IMG/VR virus record: IMGVR_UViG_3300031951_001307
Coordinates: 1 to 22,352 of that record
Strand: one strand, 5' to 3'
Length of the DNA stretch: 22,352 bases
Source of the DNA: a virus
Every line of letters begins with the position of its first letter. Positions within the stretch are counted from its first letter, which is position 1. Of this stretch, positions 1 to 6,967 are shown in pieces. The notes beneath the pieces are model-generated. The model was not told where the DNA came from. It made no database searches and was given only the letters and a program-made list of their open reading frames with translations. The translations under genes and the position numbers were made by a program.

Positions 1-766
1 ACCTCTGACACAAAGCCAATTCAGTTCCAATTGGTCTATGTTCAAATGGAGTTGCTATAGAGCCTTCTTCAAGTTGGACTTGAGCAATGTCAAAAGTAAA
101 GGTCGCGTTATCATTAATTGGACTAGGATTGAAATTTAAAACTAAATAATCATTGTTGTTAGTTCCAATACTTTTACCGCTTAAATTCGTTATATCACAC
201 ACAACAGAATATTTTTGCCATGATGTGTTTAAATTTATTGTTGTTCCTCCGGGTATATTAATTGTAGATGATGGTGATCCTCCCGTTCCAAAATAATGTT
301 GAAAAAATACATGTACATCTAATGTACTTGCAGCTTTTGCATAAAATGTTACAACTACTTGTTTTCCTGCTAAAGTTTTTACAGCTTCAATAGGTTGTCT
401 CAATACATTAAAATTCGCCCCTGATCCAGCAACAGATTGATTCCATCTTAAAAAATAATCAGGGTTATTTGGGACATCTGTTTGTCCTACACTAAATGAT
501 TGTCTAGATACCGTTCGTGTTGCTCCTGTTCCATCATATACTATAGACCATCTATCTGAAGTATAAGTTCCTGAATTTGTTATAGAAAAATTTGTTCCTC
601 TTTGCCAAATATCAAAATTACCATTGATAATCTTATTCCTAAAAGCAAAAGCTTCTGGATTTTGTATATTATAAGCACCCCAACGATTACCTAACCATTG
701 CCAGCTTTTGTTACCTTCTGTATAAATTTCTCCACTACCCGGATTATTAGGAAAATTAATAGCCAT
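1..766 (-). CDS. Tail fibre/appendage protein, C-terminally truncated by the window edge
   Basis: An open frame of 255 codons starts at the ATG complementary to 764-766 and runs off the left edge without a stop. Seen: the N-terminus MAINFPNNPGSGEIY followed by WQWLGNRW, then NGNFDIWQRGTNFS, YTSDRW, a beta-rich middle, and finally EEGSIATPFEHRPIGTELALCQR. The FDIWQRG...SDRW...ATPFEHRP..TELALCQR pattern is familiar from tail-fibre and appendage proteins of many phages and probably forms a beta-sandwich, carbohydrate-binding-like domain. The N-terminal module resembles that of the 98-residue protein encoded at 1696-1992, so it may be an attachment module. This is the last visible gene of a four-gene leftward tail cluster, 5 bases after its neighbour. 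Role inferred: receptor binding or fibre structure at the virion surface. The missing end prevents a length comparison. Confidence 0.85.
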   Translation of the reverse strand, partial: MAINFPNNPGSGEIYTEGNKSWQWLGNRWGAYNIQNPEAFAFRNKIINGNFDIWQRGTNFSITNSGTYTSDRWSIVYDGTGATRTVSRQSFSVGQTDVPNNPDYFLRWNQSVAGSGANFNVLRQPIEAVKTLAGKQVVVTFYAKAASTLDVHVFFQHYFGTGGSPSSTINIPGGTTINLNTSWQKYSVVCDITNLSGKSIGTNNNDYLVLNFNPSPINDNATFTFDIAQVQLEEGSIATPFEHRPIGTELALCQR

Positions 767-771
767 ATATT

Positions 772-1086
772 TTAATTATTAGGTTTCTCAGGCCAAACTA
801 CTTCTTCTGGAGATTTAAATTTTTGGGGAATGTTTCGAAGTTTATTTCTGTAGACCAACCAAGATTGTTTTGAATCAAAATTAACATCAGGTAATGCAGC
901 CCAATCTGTTTCTTTTAAAAGTTGATCTCTTCTTGATCTGATTTGCTCCCAAGTAGGAGGATAAACCTTATTTGACCAAGCTACATACTCTGGATTGCTA
1001 ATAGACATTTTCTCCCCGTTTTCTGCGTGAGTTGCAGAACCCGTGATCTCTCCATTCTCATCCCTATAAACATATACAAATTCCAT
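772..1086 (-). CDS. Phage tail assembly chaperone-like protein
   Basis: 104 residues. The C-terminal half reads as W-E-Q-I-R-S-R-R-D-Q-L-L, then ETDWAALPDV, then W-x3-RNKLRNIPQ. This is the hallmark of the small tail-assembly-chaperone-like family (pfam Phage_TAC/APC type) with the pattern 'IRxxRDxLLxxTDWxxLPD...YRxxLRxxPQ'. The N-terminal third (YVYRDENGEITG) is a short beta segment often placed before it. Members are commonly found beside tail-fibre genes and are thought to help fibre assembly. Here it sits between a beta-rich structural gene (1 base away) and the fibre gene (5 bases away), as expected. The start is ATG at 1084-1086 with no Shine-Dalgarno. Family assignment is strong; the exact partner is inferred. 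Confidence 0.85.
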   Translation of the reverse strand: MEFVYVYRDENGEITGSATHAENGEKMSISNPEYVAWSNKVYPPTWEQIRSRRDQLLKETDWAALPDVNFDSKQSWLVYRNKLRNIPQKFKSPEEVVWPEKPNN

Positions 1087-1087
1087 A

Positions 1088-1687
1088 TTATTTTAAAATG
1101 TAGTTGATGGTCAATCGTGCATTTGCTAATGTTTGAGCATTTGCACTCGGTGTTGAGCTTACTGTTACTTTTATTCCATTCGGACAATCTATTCCAGAGC
1201 TTGGGATTACAGGATGGTTTGTTGCGAACCCGCTTGAAATTGTGCTTCTTCCTTCTAATAATGTAGTTGATCCGTTTTTAACATAATACAAATAATCCCA
1301 GTTTTCAGCAGAAGCCTGAATTCCGCTTGGAGTTACCGCAAGTAATATTGCAGGGCTTGCGGTTATTATGGAATCTGTTACCCCACCAGAAATTAAAGTA
1401 TTTAAAACAGGGCCATTAGATCCTGGTCCATCATAAATCACCTGTAATTGATCTCCAGAAGAATGAGTAGAGGTATCTACCTTTAAAGTCATTACTTTGG
1501 TTCCACTGTTCCAACTAAAATAACCTGTTGGTTGCTTTCCCGTAGCATACAAAAGAACTCCACGAGTTTGATTTAGTACTGCTAAAAGACCAGCTATGTT
1601 AAAACCGCTGACTGACGAAAAGTTAAGAGTTCCAACGTTTGCAGCACCTGGTGTGAAAGTTGGGTTTGTAGATAGTATTGATTTCAT
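1088..1687 (-). CDS. Virion/tail structural protein, function unknown
   Basis: 199 residues, rich in Ser, Thr, Gly, Asn and Val, with almost no Cys and no predicted membrane segment. The composition (for example SSTPSANAQTLANARLTINYIL at the C-terminus) is typical of beta-structured phage tail or baseplate-periphery proteins. I recognise no catalytic motif. It lies in the leftward tail cluster between the 98-residue MAINFP protein (8 bases upstream) and the tail-chaperone-like gene (1 base downstream), so a tail-fibre-associated role is the likeliest reading. The start is the ATG at 1685-1687. The upstream GGATAAAATAATAT resembles a degenerate late box, but transcription from the 2015-2022 promoter is enough to explain expression. 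Confidence 0.7.
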   Translation of the reverse strand: MKSILSTNPTFTPGAANVGTLNFSSVSGFNIAGLLAVLNQTRGVLLYATGKQPTGYFSWNSGTKVMTLKVDTSTHSSGDQLQVIYDGPGSNGPVLNTLISGGVTDSIITASPAILLAVTPSGIQASAENWDYLYYVKNGSTTLLEGRSTISSGFATNHPVIPSSGIDCPNGIKVTVSSTPSANAQTLANARLTINYILK

Positions 1688-1695
1688 ATATTATT

Positions 1696-1992
1696 TTATC
1701 CAAAAATGATTGCGTCTGTAATAGTATCGATGTCTGCTAGTAAAGTAGGATTACCTGAGCTAATGTCTACCCATTGATAAGAATTTCCATCGTAGTAATA
1801 AAGAAAACAAACCCCAGTAGAAGAATCATACCAAAGATCTCCTAAAGAAGGATTTAAAGGAGGAGTATCTGAAATGTCTACGTTACCTTTATCAAATAAA
1901 GATATCCAAGTAGTTCCATCCCATCGCCATCTTCTTCCAGCAGAAGAAAAAACTTGATTTAAGACTGGAGAGTCTGGAAAATTAATTGCCAT
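1696..1992 (-). CDS. Small tail-fibre-type protein with MAINFP N-terminal module
   Basis: 98 residues beginning MAINFPDSPVLNQVF, then GRRWRWDGTTW, then SLGDLWYDSSTG and Y-Y-D-G-N-S-Y-Q-W-V. The first half is the module often found at the N-terminus of marine phage fibre proteins (MAINFPxxPxxxxx...W.W.GxxW). The second half has the 'P..GDLWyds..g.ly.y.dg..W' repeat used in many fibre and needle proteins. It is the promoter-proximal gene of the leftward tail operon. It shares its N-terminal signature with the gene at 1-766, suggesting either a duplicated adapter or two fibres that dock at the same site. No Shine-Dalgarno is visible; the start codon lies 22 bases after the late-type box. Confidence 0.75.
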   Translation of the reverse strand: MAINFPDSPVLNQVFSSAGRRWRWDGTTWISLFDKGNVDISDTPPLNPSLGDLWYDSSTGVCFLYYYDGNSYQWVDISSGNPTLLADIDTITDAIIFG

Positions 1993-2014
1993 ATTATATA
2001 TTGTATTTAACCAT

Positions 2015-2022
2015 TATTTATA
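2015..2022 (-). promoter_or_regulatory. T4-type late promoter box (TATAAATA) for the tail operon
   Basis: The minus strand reads TATAAATA, identical to the T4 late -10 consensus, 22 bases before the ATG of the first tail gene. It lies in the 45-base divergent gap between the leftward tail genes and the rightward 57-codon gene at 2038. No -35 element is needed for T4-type late promoters, and none is obvious. Confidence 0.6.
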
Positions 2023-2037
2023 TTAAATAATTTTTTT

Positions 2038-2211
2038 ATGACTAAAGAAGAATTTGAAAAAAGATGGGGTCACGTTTACGAATATGTTGTAGGACTTGAT
2101 TCCGATTCACAAAAAACATTAGTAGATAAAAGAACCGGAGAGCACTGGGCATTAACCCAAAAAAATTATGAAGAGATTCAACGACTTTTTGAGGAATTGA
2201 GTAAAGATTAA
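2038..2211 (+). CDS. Small protein of 57 residues, function unknown
   Basis: A short frame, ATG 2038 to TAA 2209-2211, beginning MTKEEFEKRWGHVYEYVVG and ending RLFEELSKD. It is rich in Glu and Lys with aromatic residues and looks like a compact alpha/beta or helical cytoplasmic protein: central DSDSQKTLVDKRTGEHWAL, then a C-terminal amphipathic helix. It is the first rightward gene after the divergent tail promoter and is followed 15 bases later by the next gene. A 309-base open frame on the other strand overlaps it, but the plus frame has the better gene-like composition and the right spacing. No motif is recognised. Confidence 0.6.
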   Translation: MTKEEFEKRWGHVYEYVVGLDSDSQKTLVDKRTGEHWALTQKNYEEIQRLFEELSKD

Positions 2212-2226
2212 TTAAATATAAAATAT

Positions 2227-2499
2227 ATGAATAAATTTGACAATCTTGTAAAAAGTTATATTGCTGAAGATGAAAGTCTTGATCGATGGAATCAACAAAA
2301 AATGAAGGAAGAAGAACAAACTTCTTCACACGAATTTGACACACTTTCACATCCAGTAAAAGATCAAATGATTGAAGAATTCAAAAATTGGATCAAAGAA
2401 GGAGAACATCAAGACGGCGAAGCTTTTTGGGATAACTTTGAAGATGTTCAAGGAGCAGTTGGTGATTTTCTTCGTACCGTTGGTGGCGCTGTAGGATAA
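2227..2499 (+). CDS. Small virion-like protein with capsid-targeting-like N-terminus
   Basis: 90 residues. The N-terminus MNKFDNLVKSYIAE fits the recurrent 'M..FD.L......(I/L)xE' peptide found on several proteins of this window, and IAE is a candidate prohead-protease cut after residue 14. The remainder is acidic and helical, with a Gly/Val-rich tail (AVGDFLRTVGGAVG). No enzyme motif is visible. A strong intrinsic terminator follows 24 bases after the stop, so the gene closes a short unit with the 57-codon gene. The upstream AATTAAATATAAAATAT is AT-rich but is not an exact late box. Packaging into the head is inferred from the peptide alone. Confidence 0.75.
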   Translation: MNKFDNLVKSYIAEDESLDRWNQQKMKEEEQTSSHEFDTLSHPVKDQMIEEFKNWIKEGEHQDGEAFWDNFEDVQGAVGDFLRTVGGAVG

Positions 2500-2523
2500 T
2501 AAATTAAAAATACATATTTTAGA

Positions 2524-2558
2524 AAACCCTTCAAATAATTCTTGAAGGGTTTCTTTTT
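2524..2558 (+). terminator. Rho-independent terminator
   Basis: A perfect 11-bp stem, AAACCCTTCAA (2524-2534) with TTGAAGGGTTT (2542-2552), a 7-base loop, then C and five T (2554-2558). It ends the unit 2038-2499 and separates it from the RNA-ligase gene. Confidence 0.9.
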
Positions 2559-2569
2559 ATCTTTATAAT
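2542..2569 (+). promoter_or_regulatory. Possible early/middle promoter for the RNA-ligase gene
   Basis: TTGAAG (2542-2547), 16 bases, then TATAAT (2564-2569). The same bases can be read as TTG, 21 bases, TAATATTG (2566-2573), one mismatch from the Bacteroidota -7 element TAnnTTTG. The -35 half overlaps the descending arm of the terminator. Transcription would begin almost at the ATG at 2578. Both readings rest on short matches. Confidence 0.3.
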
Positions 2570-2577
2570 ATTGGGGT

Positions 2578-3591
2578 ATGAAATTAGCCTCAATAGAAGT
2601 CATTAAAAATATACGCAACCACCCTAATGCAGATTCTTTAGATATTGCTGAAGTTTTGGGGTGGCAAGTAGTTGTTAAAAGAGGTACTCACCAAGAGGGT
2701 GATAAGATTGTATTTGTTACTATTGATAGTATTGTACCTCATTATACTTGGACAAATTTTCTAGCAGATCCTAAAAATCCGGATAAACCAATCAGAATCA
2801 AAAATATTAAACTTAGAGGAGAATATAGTTCAGGGTTGGTAATTTCATTAAACGAGTTTTCAGCTTCGCCATTTAAAGATTATGAAATAGGTACAGACCT
2901 CACCGAAATAATAGGTGTTACAAAGTATATAAAAGAGGTTCCTGCTAACCTTTCAGGTGAAACTGCTGGAGATTTTCCTACTCACATTGCATCAAAAACA
3001 GATGAAGACAATGGATTAAACGATCCCGAATTGGTCAATAAAGTTTTATATCATGAACCTTTTCTTACAGTTACACAAAAATTAGATGGAAGTTCTATAA
3101 CATTAATTGTAGAGAATGGGGTACTTTCTGGAGTTTGTACTAGAAATTTTTCTAAAAAGGAAAATGAAAATAATGCTTTCTGGAAAGCGGCCAGAAAACT
3201 TATTATTCCAGAGAATTGGACAGGCATAATTCAAGGTGAACTTTGCGGAAACGGCATTCAACGCAATCAACTCAAATTAGAAGATATTAAAATTTTTGTA
3301 TTTCAAATCAAAACAAATGACAAATATATGACATACGATGAAATGAAAGATTTTTGTCTCAATCAATTGAAATGCGATGTCGTTCCTTTAATTTGCCATC
3401 TTGATGTTAGTGCTACAGTAAAATTATGGGCCAATCCTCTACAAAAACTACAAGAAGTAGCAGACAAACAAAAATACCTTAGCGGACTTGATGCAGAAGG
3501 AATAGTGGTTCGTCCGCAAAGTTATCCCAAGTCATTTGGATCGCGTAGACCATTTGGTTTCAAATTGATAAATCGAAATTATAAAGATTAA
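2578..3591 (+). CDS. RNA ligase, Rnl5/DraRnl-like
   Basis: 337 residues with the two-part layout of the Deinococcus DraRnl (Rnl5) family. The N-terminal OB-like domain (about 1-115) carries the signature HPNADSLDIAEVLGWQVVVK and IKLRGEYSSGL. The C-terminal nucleotidyltransferase domain carries motif I KLDG at 168-171 (Lys168 is the predicted AMP-accepting residue), CTRNFSKK near 187, motif III GELCG with Glu221, IIIa FVFQI at 240-244, motif IV AEGIVVR with Glu307, and motif V FKLIN with Lys329. All motifs are intact, so an active ATP-dependent ligase is likely. Known members seal nicks bearing a 3'-OH/5'-phosphate in RNA-containing duplexes. It starts a unit just after a strong terminator and has no late box, which fits early expression. 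Inferred role: repair of host-cleaved tRNA or other RNA. Confidence 0.9.
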   Translation: MKLASIEVIKNIRNHPNADSLDIAEVLGWQVVVKRGTHQEGDKIVFVTIDSIVPHYTWTNFLADPKNPDKPIRIKNIKLRGEYSSGLVISLNEFSASPFKDYEIGTDLTEIIGVTKYIKEVPANLSGETAGDFPTHIASKTDEDNGLNDPELVNKVLYHEPFLTVTQKLDGSSITLIVENGVLSGVCTRNFSKKENENNAFWKAARKLIIPENWTGIIQGELCGNGIQRNQLKLEDIKIFVFQIKTNDKYMTYDEMKDFCLNQLKCDVVPLICHLDVSATVKLWANPLQKLQEVADKQKYLSGLDAEGIVVRPQSYPKSFGSRRPFGFKLINRNYKD

Positions 3592-3636
3592 TCTTTTTTC
3601 CGTGACCAAAAACATAAATCGCTCTAGTATTAAAAC

Positions 3637-4104
3637 ATGATGACACAAGAACAAATTCAACAAGAGATCAATTGTTTCAAATCAACCAAAAGGCTCACCA
3701 CCCACCCTTATCTTATTTGTACCGCTACAGGTGAAAAGGTAATGGCTTTCGGTCAAATGCTAGAAAAGAAAATTGATCGATATGGTGGGTTGGAAAATAT
3801 GTTGAAGACATTTGTCTCTCGTAAAGCCAAGTCTGCTTCTAAACCTCAAAAGGTCAGTAAACCTAAGAAAGTTAAAAAGACCAAACTTTTGGAGAAGACA
3901 GAGGATCAACGTTATGACATTCCTATCTTTAAGAATGAACCTCATACTAGTTTGAGTCTTCGTGAACACCCGGAACACACAAAGGGTGCTTGTTTGAGAC
4001 CAGATATCTTTCTTGATTCTGATCGCACCTGTGATTATTGCAGTATGAATAGTTATTGTCTTGCTAACAATAAAACCTTTTCAAAGAAATACAATTACAA
4101 ATAA
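3637..4104 (+). CDS. Cys-motif protein, paralogue of the protein at 11215-11496
   Basis: 155 residues in three parts: an N-terminal domain (1-65), a Lys/Ser/Pro-rich basic linker (about 66-90), and a C-terminal segment GACLRPDIFLDS..TCDYC followed by SMNSYC. The four Cys are spaced C-x13-C-x2-C-x5-C. The second gene in this window, at 11215, ends in the same motif (SACWRPDIYLDS, CSEC, C). Conserved spacing argues for a metal site, either zinc or, by analogy with the C-x2-C-x5-C of Cas4/AddB nucleases, an Fe-S cluster. The basic linker suggests nucleic-acid contact. No enzymatic motif is visible. It lies between the RNA ligase and a GIY-YIG-like gene. Start: tandem ATGs at 3637 and 3640; either is possible. 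Confidence 0.75.
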   Translation: MMTQEQIQQEINCFKSTKRLTTHPYLICTATGEKVMAFGQMLEKKIDRYGGLENMLKTFVSRKAKSASKPQKVSKPKKVKKTKLLEKTEDQRYDIPIFKNEPHTSLSLREHPEHTKGACLRPDIFLDSDRTCDYCSMNSYCLANNKTFSKKYNYK

Positions 4105-4113
4105 TATAAAGTT

Positions 4114-4473
4114 ATGTACAAAGTTTATATCGCTAAATTAAAAAGAGGTAATTCTTATCCTAAAACTGTTTTTAAAGTTGGGATAACAGGTTCAAAAGAT
4201 GCAATGGATCGACTAACATATGAAGGACCAGATGAACCTTATCCTATTAAAAATTATTTTCACGACATCAAGGTCATGAAAAGTCGATGGGTTAAAGATC
4301 AACAACAAGCATTGGTACTTGAAAAACATATTATGGATAATATCAAAGGAAGTGAAAAATATTTTCATAATTGGTATGAAAAAGATCCTATTTCAGGAAT
4401 AACTGAATGCAGAAAGTGGAATTATGATGAATTTCTTAAATGTTGTCAATTAATGGATTCTTTTAATTTTTAA
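4114..4473 (+). CDS. Putative GIY-YIG-fold (T5orf172-like) protein
   Basis: 119 residues. The N-terminus has a VYI strand (residues 4-6), a loop, then FKVGITG (20-26) followed by R33, a distal Glu in ALVLEKHIM (Glu70) and N86/W87. This order resembles GIY-YIG nucleases of the T5orf172 type, where the second strand reads YKIGxT and is followed by Arg and a metal-binding Glu. The match is short and lacks a textbook GIY, so a catalytically inactive or divergent relative is possible. It is 9 bases downstream of the Cys-motif gene and probably co-transcribed with it. If active, it could be a small nicking or homing-type endonuclease. No DNA-binding domain is attached. Confidence 0.5.
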   Translation: MYKVYIAKLKRGNSYPKTVFKVGITGSKDAMDRLTYEGPDEPYPIKNYFHDIKVMKSRWVKDQQQALVLEKHIMDNIKGSEKYFHNWYEKDPISGITECRKWNYDEFLKCCQLMDSFNF

Positions 4474-4532
4474 AAAAGTTGTGGCTTTTCCAGTAAAAAA
4501 AATACATCATTAATACAAACCAAATAAAAAAT

Positions 4533-5087
4533 ATGCAAAACGAATATCACATTGACGTAACTCCAGAAGAAGATACCTTGTTTCGAGAAATTCCTGAACA
4601 AGAAGAAAAAGAAAAAACTCCTAGTTCAAATCTTATGAAGAACAAAATTTTTTGGGGTGTAGTTTTTATACATGCCGCTCTTTTAACTGCACTTACAGTT
4701 TCAGCGGCACCTCAAAAAGATAAAACAGTACCAGAAAATATCATACAAGATGATAAGGTATTTGTAGGAGAAAATACACCACCTCAACCTCTATCGTCGC
4801 CAGAACCGACACCAGAAGCAACACCAGCTCCTCAATCTCAAGCTCCTATGGATGGTAAACCACAGCCACTACAACCACCAACAAAAGTTGAGCCTAAAGA
4901 AGTTAAAAAAATTATTACTAAACCCCAATCAGGTAATAATTTGACAAAAGATTACACAATTAAGAGCGGCGATACTGTTTTTAGTATTGCAAAAAAATAT
5001 AAACTCAATTATGATCGTCTAATCAAAATTAACGGAATCAAAGACCCTAATAAAATTAAAGTAGGAGAAACACTCAAATTCATGTAA
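4533..5087 (+). CDS. Membrane-anchored, proline-rich LysM protein
   Basis: 184 residues. An acidic cytoplasmic N-terminus (1-36) is followed by one membrane segment or uncleaved signal (about 39-59, FWGVVFIHAALLTALTVSAA). A Pro/Thr/Glu-rich linker follows (about 82-125), then a C-terminal LysM domain (141-183: YTIKSGDTVFSIAKKY...YDRLIKINGI...IKVGETLKF). LysM binds the GlcNAc backbone of peptidoglycan or chitin. The layout predicts an inner-membrane protein whose LysM reaches the cell wall through an extended linker. A similarly organised protein without LysM follows 4 bases later, so the two probably work together at the envelope. Lysis control, superinfection exclusion and wall remodelling are all possible. 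No muralytic domain is present. Confidence 0.85.
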   Translation: MQNEYHIDVTPEEDTLFREIPEQEEKEKTPSSNLMKNKIFWGVVFIHAALLTALTVSAAPQKDKTVPENIIQDDKVFVGENTPPQPLSSPEPTPEATPAPQSQAPMDGKPQPLQPPTKVEPKEVKKIITKPQSGNNLTKDYTIKSGDTVFSIAKKYKLNYDRLIKINGIKDPNKIKVGETLKFM

Positions 5088-5091
5088 TATT

Positions 5092-5748
5092 ATGTTTACT
5101 AAAAATAACCAAATTAAAAGCATCAAATGGAAGCATGCATTTCTAGTAGTAATATTGCTACATGGAGTTGGTTATTTGAGTATCGCCCAGTATTCTAATT
5201 ACAAAAAACAAAAAGCTCTTGAGTTAAAAAAAGCCCGAGAAGAACTTTATGCTAATAATGAAACCAAAACCATAGAGTGGCCTAAAAATGAAAAAAGTAA
5301 ACCAGTAGTTGTTGCTGTCCCTAAAGAATTGTATCAGAAAAAAAATGAGATCAAAATAAAAGAAAATGTGGTTTCTAGGTTTATTGAAGACTTTCAAAAT
5401 TTCTTTAATAAGAAAATAGAATTACCGAAAATCCCTGTTCAGATAGCTAAACCCAAACCAACACCGACTCCTAAAAAGGTTTATGCTTCTTCGGTACCAT
5501 TGAAACCAGTCGCTCGAACAATTACCCCCATCGAATATGTTAAAAAGGAGAAAGAAATCATAGTAAGGACCCAACCAACACCTATTCCTGTAAAAAAAGC
5601 AGTCGCCATTGAACCAGAACGGAGAATTGTTAAATCAGAAACAAAGCATTATAGTAAACCTTCTTCAAACTTTAGTGATATGGATTGGGGTGGTAGTGAG
5701 ACTGTTGAAACCGTCGAAGTGGTCCAGAGTTACATAGTTCTTCAGTAA
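5092..5748 (+). CDS. Membrane-anchored, Lys/Pro-rich TonB-like spacer protein
   Basis: 218 residues. It has a basic N-terminus, one membrane segment (about 14-33, KHAFLVVILLHGVGYLSIAQ), a charged helical stretch (about 36-60), and a long Pro/Lys/Val-rich region with KPKPTPTPKK and TQPTPIPVKK repeats. The C-terminus is acidic (DWGGSETVETVEVVQSYIVLQ). The organisation recalls TonB and other periplasm-spanning proteins, but no TonB C-terminal domain is recognisable. It follows the LysM gene by 4 bases, and both have a membrane segment with an F-x-x-V-x-x-x-H core (...VFIHAAL, ...VILLHGV), which may mean common descent. Function unknown; an envelope-spanning partner of the LysM protein is inferred. 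Confidence 0.7.
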   Translation: MFTKNNQIKSIKWKHAFLVVILLHGVGYLSIAQYSNYKKQKALELKKAREELYANNETKTIEWPKNEKSKPVVVAVPKELYQKKNEIKIKENVVSRFIEDFQNFFNKKIELPKIPVQIAKPKPTPTPKKVYASSVPLKPVARTITPIEYVKKEKEIIVRTQPTPIPVKKAVAIEPERRIVKSETKHYSKPSSNFSDMDWGGSETVETVEVVQSYIVLQ

Positions 5749-5754
5749 TTTTGG

Positions 5755-5761
5755 ATAAATA
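5755..5761 (+). promoter_or_regulatory. Late-type promoter box ATAAATA
   Basis: GGATAAATA ends 6 bases before the ATG at 5768. By T4 spacing the transcript would start at or next to the ATG. The same GGATAAATA occurs before Hsp20 (8363-8371). Confidence 0.55.
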
Positions 5762-5767
5762 ATATAC

Positions 5768-6328
5768 ATGAAGTCTCAAGATCAAATATTATTAGAACAA
5801 GCCTACCTTCAAATTAATGAAGGTAAAAAGAAGGATCTAACCGGTGACGGTAAAGTAGATTCTAATGATTACATTAAAGCTAAAGATCTAGCCATTAAAA
5901 AGGCTAAAGCAGCAAAAGAAGGTAATTCTAAAAAGAAAAAAGACCAAGATGCTTTAGAGGAAGCTTATCAAAAAATACTTGAAAGCAAATATATCAATAA
6001 AGGATTTGCTCGTAGGTATAATAAAGTAACTGCTGCTCTTTTAAAGGCTGAACCCGGTTCAGAAGAATATCAAAAACTTAAAACAGAAAGAGATGATCTT
6101 GTTAGCATTTTAAAAGACCACGGAAAAACTCCAGCTGAAATTCAAGATCTTTTAGCCAAAAAGCCAAAAGAAGAAACTGTAGAATATTCACCTAATGTAG
6201 ATAACCAATACGGCGATAACACATATTCTGATACTTCAGATTTAGAATCATCAAACATAGTACAAGGAAATTTTAATGATCAACAAAATCAAGAAGCTCC
6301 TCCGGTTGATGTAGCAATCGCTCAATAA
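5768..6328 (+). CDS. Virion-like protein with duplicated LE-AY-IxE motif and EF-hand-like loop
   Basis: 186 residues. DQILLEQAYLQINEGK (5-20) and DQDALEEAYQKILESK (59-74) are two copies of one motif (9 of 16 positions identical). Both end in I-x-E, the form cut by T4-type prohead proteases. Between them, DLTGDGKVDSNDYIKAKD looks like an EF-hand/dockerin-type Ca-binding loop (D-x-T-x-D-G-K-V-D-x-x-D). Its family context, 'KKDLTGDGKV', recurs in phage head-associated proteins. The C-terminal half is polar and Asn/Gln/Pro-rich. It has its own late box 6 bases upstream and no Shine-Dalgarno. Inferred: an internal head protein or scaffold component, possibly processed. The Ca role is based on the motif only. 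Confidence 0.75.
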   Translation: MKSQDQILLEQAYLQINEGKKKDLTGDGKVDSNDYIKAKDLAIKKAKAAKEGNSKKKKDQDALEEAYQKILESKYINKGFARRYNKVTAALLKAEPGSEEYQKLKTERDDLVSILKDHGKTPAEIQDLLAKKPKEETVEYSPNVDNQYGDNTYSDTSDLESSNIVQGNFNDQQNQEAPPVDVAIAQ

Positions 6329-6367
6329 GTTATCTTTTAGCGCTTTTGTTTTAAATATAGTCATAAT

Positions 6368-6769
6368 ATGATAGTCAAAAGCGTAAATAAAACGGTTATC
6401 GAGGTAACCAAACAAGAAATTATTGATGAACTAATTAATAATTTTAAAGAGTTTACAAAAGACTTAGGCAATAATTTAGAGGAAATTTTATTACAATCAC
6501 GTTATCTTTACGAATCTTTAAAATTTATTTCTGAATCCAAATACTCAGAAATTTTTAAAGATAGTGGCTCACTTCGTTGTTTGCCTGAAGAGGTTTTTGA
6601 AAAAGTTGAAGAATATTTCTTTTCAGATGATGATGAAGAAAATGAAGATGAAAAGGTAGTTTCTTTTAAAAAAGCATCTAAAGAACTAAATGAAGCTGAA
6701 TTGGAAATTGTCATAAAAGACAATGGTAAAATTGTAGGTCGAATTTCGGAAGCTGAAATTCAATATTAA
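6368..6769 (+). CDS. Acidic protein of 133 residues, function unknown
   Basis: Largely helical and acidic. The N-terminal part has regular hydrophobic spacing (VTKQEIIDELINNFKEF), the middle has a strongly acidic run (SDDDEENEDE near 86-95), and the C-terminus is a small beta segment (LEIVIKDNGKIVGRISEAE). No known domain is recognised. It is transcribed rightwards; its last four bases overlap the end of the leftward 57-codon gene (6766-6939), so the two converge tail to tail. An upstream TTTAAATATAG is not a clear promoter. Possibly a DNA mimic given its charge, but that is speculation. Confidence 0.65.
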   Translation: MIVKSVNKTVIEVTKQEIIDELINNFKEFTKDLGNNLEEILLQSRYLYESLKFISESKYSEIFKDSGSLRCLPEEVFEKVEEYFFSDDDEENEDEKVVSFKKASKELNEAELEIVIKDNGKIVGRISEAEIQY

Positions 6770-6939
6770 TTCATTTTAGATCTTAAAGAAGACAAGCGGA
6801 TAATTAATTCACCTAACTGATTATATTCGTCACTTTTTTTAGAATCTTTAGTAATTTCAATAGACCAAGGACTTTCAATAGAATCTGATTCTTCTTTTAC
6901 TTCCTTGAGATATTGTTCTAACAATTCCGAAAATTTCAT
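6766..6939 (-). CDS. Small virion-like protein, 57 residues, targeting-like N-terminus
   Basis: Starts at the ATG complementary to 6937-6939 and ends at the TAA complementary to 6766-6768. The N-terminus MKFSELLEQYLKE matches the 'MKF.xLL....LxE' peptide shared by other proteins here, with LKE as a candidate processing site after residue 13. The remainder is charged (VKEESDSIESPWSIEITK) and ends in a helix (YNQLGELIIRLSSLRSK). It is an isolated leftward gene inside a rightward cluster, overlapping the 3' end of its neighbour by 4 bases. It fills an otherwise empty 230-base gap. No promoter box of the ATAAATA type was seen upstream. Confidence 0.6.
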   Translation of the reverse strand: MKFSELLEQYLKEVKEESDSIESPWSIEITKDSKKSDEYNQLGELIIRLSSLRSKMN

Positions 6940-6967
6940 TAAGGTTATAAAATAATTATGTTTTTTC

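Noticed and set aside
981-1187. Minus-strand frame of 68 codons
   Set aside because: Out-of-frame shadow across the junction of two tail genes; low-quality composition.
2042-2350. Minus-strand open frame of 102 codons
   Set aside because: It overlaps two plus-strand genes with better composition and spacing; its product is Phe/Leu/Tyr/Ile-rich, as expected from an antisense reading of Lys/Glu-rich genes.
3760-3978. Minus-strand frame inside the Cys-motif gene
   Set aside because: Antisense shadow; the plus frame has a conserved Cys motif shared with a second gene.
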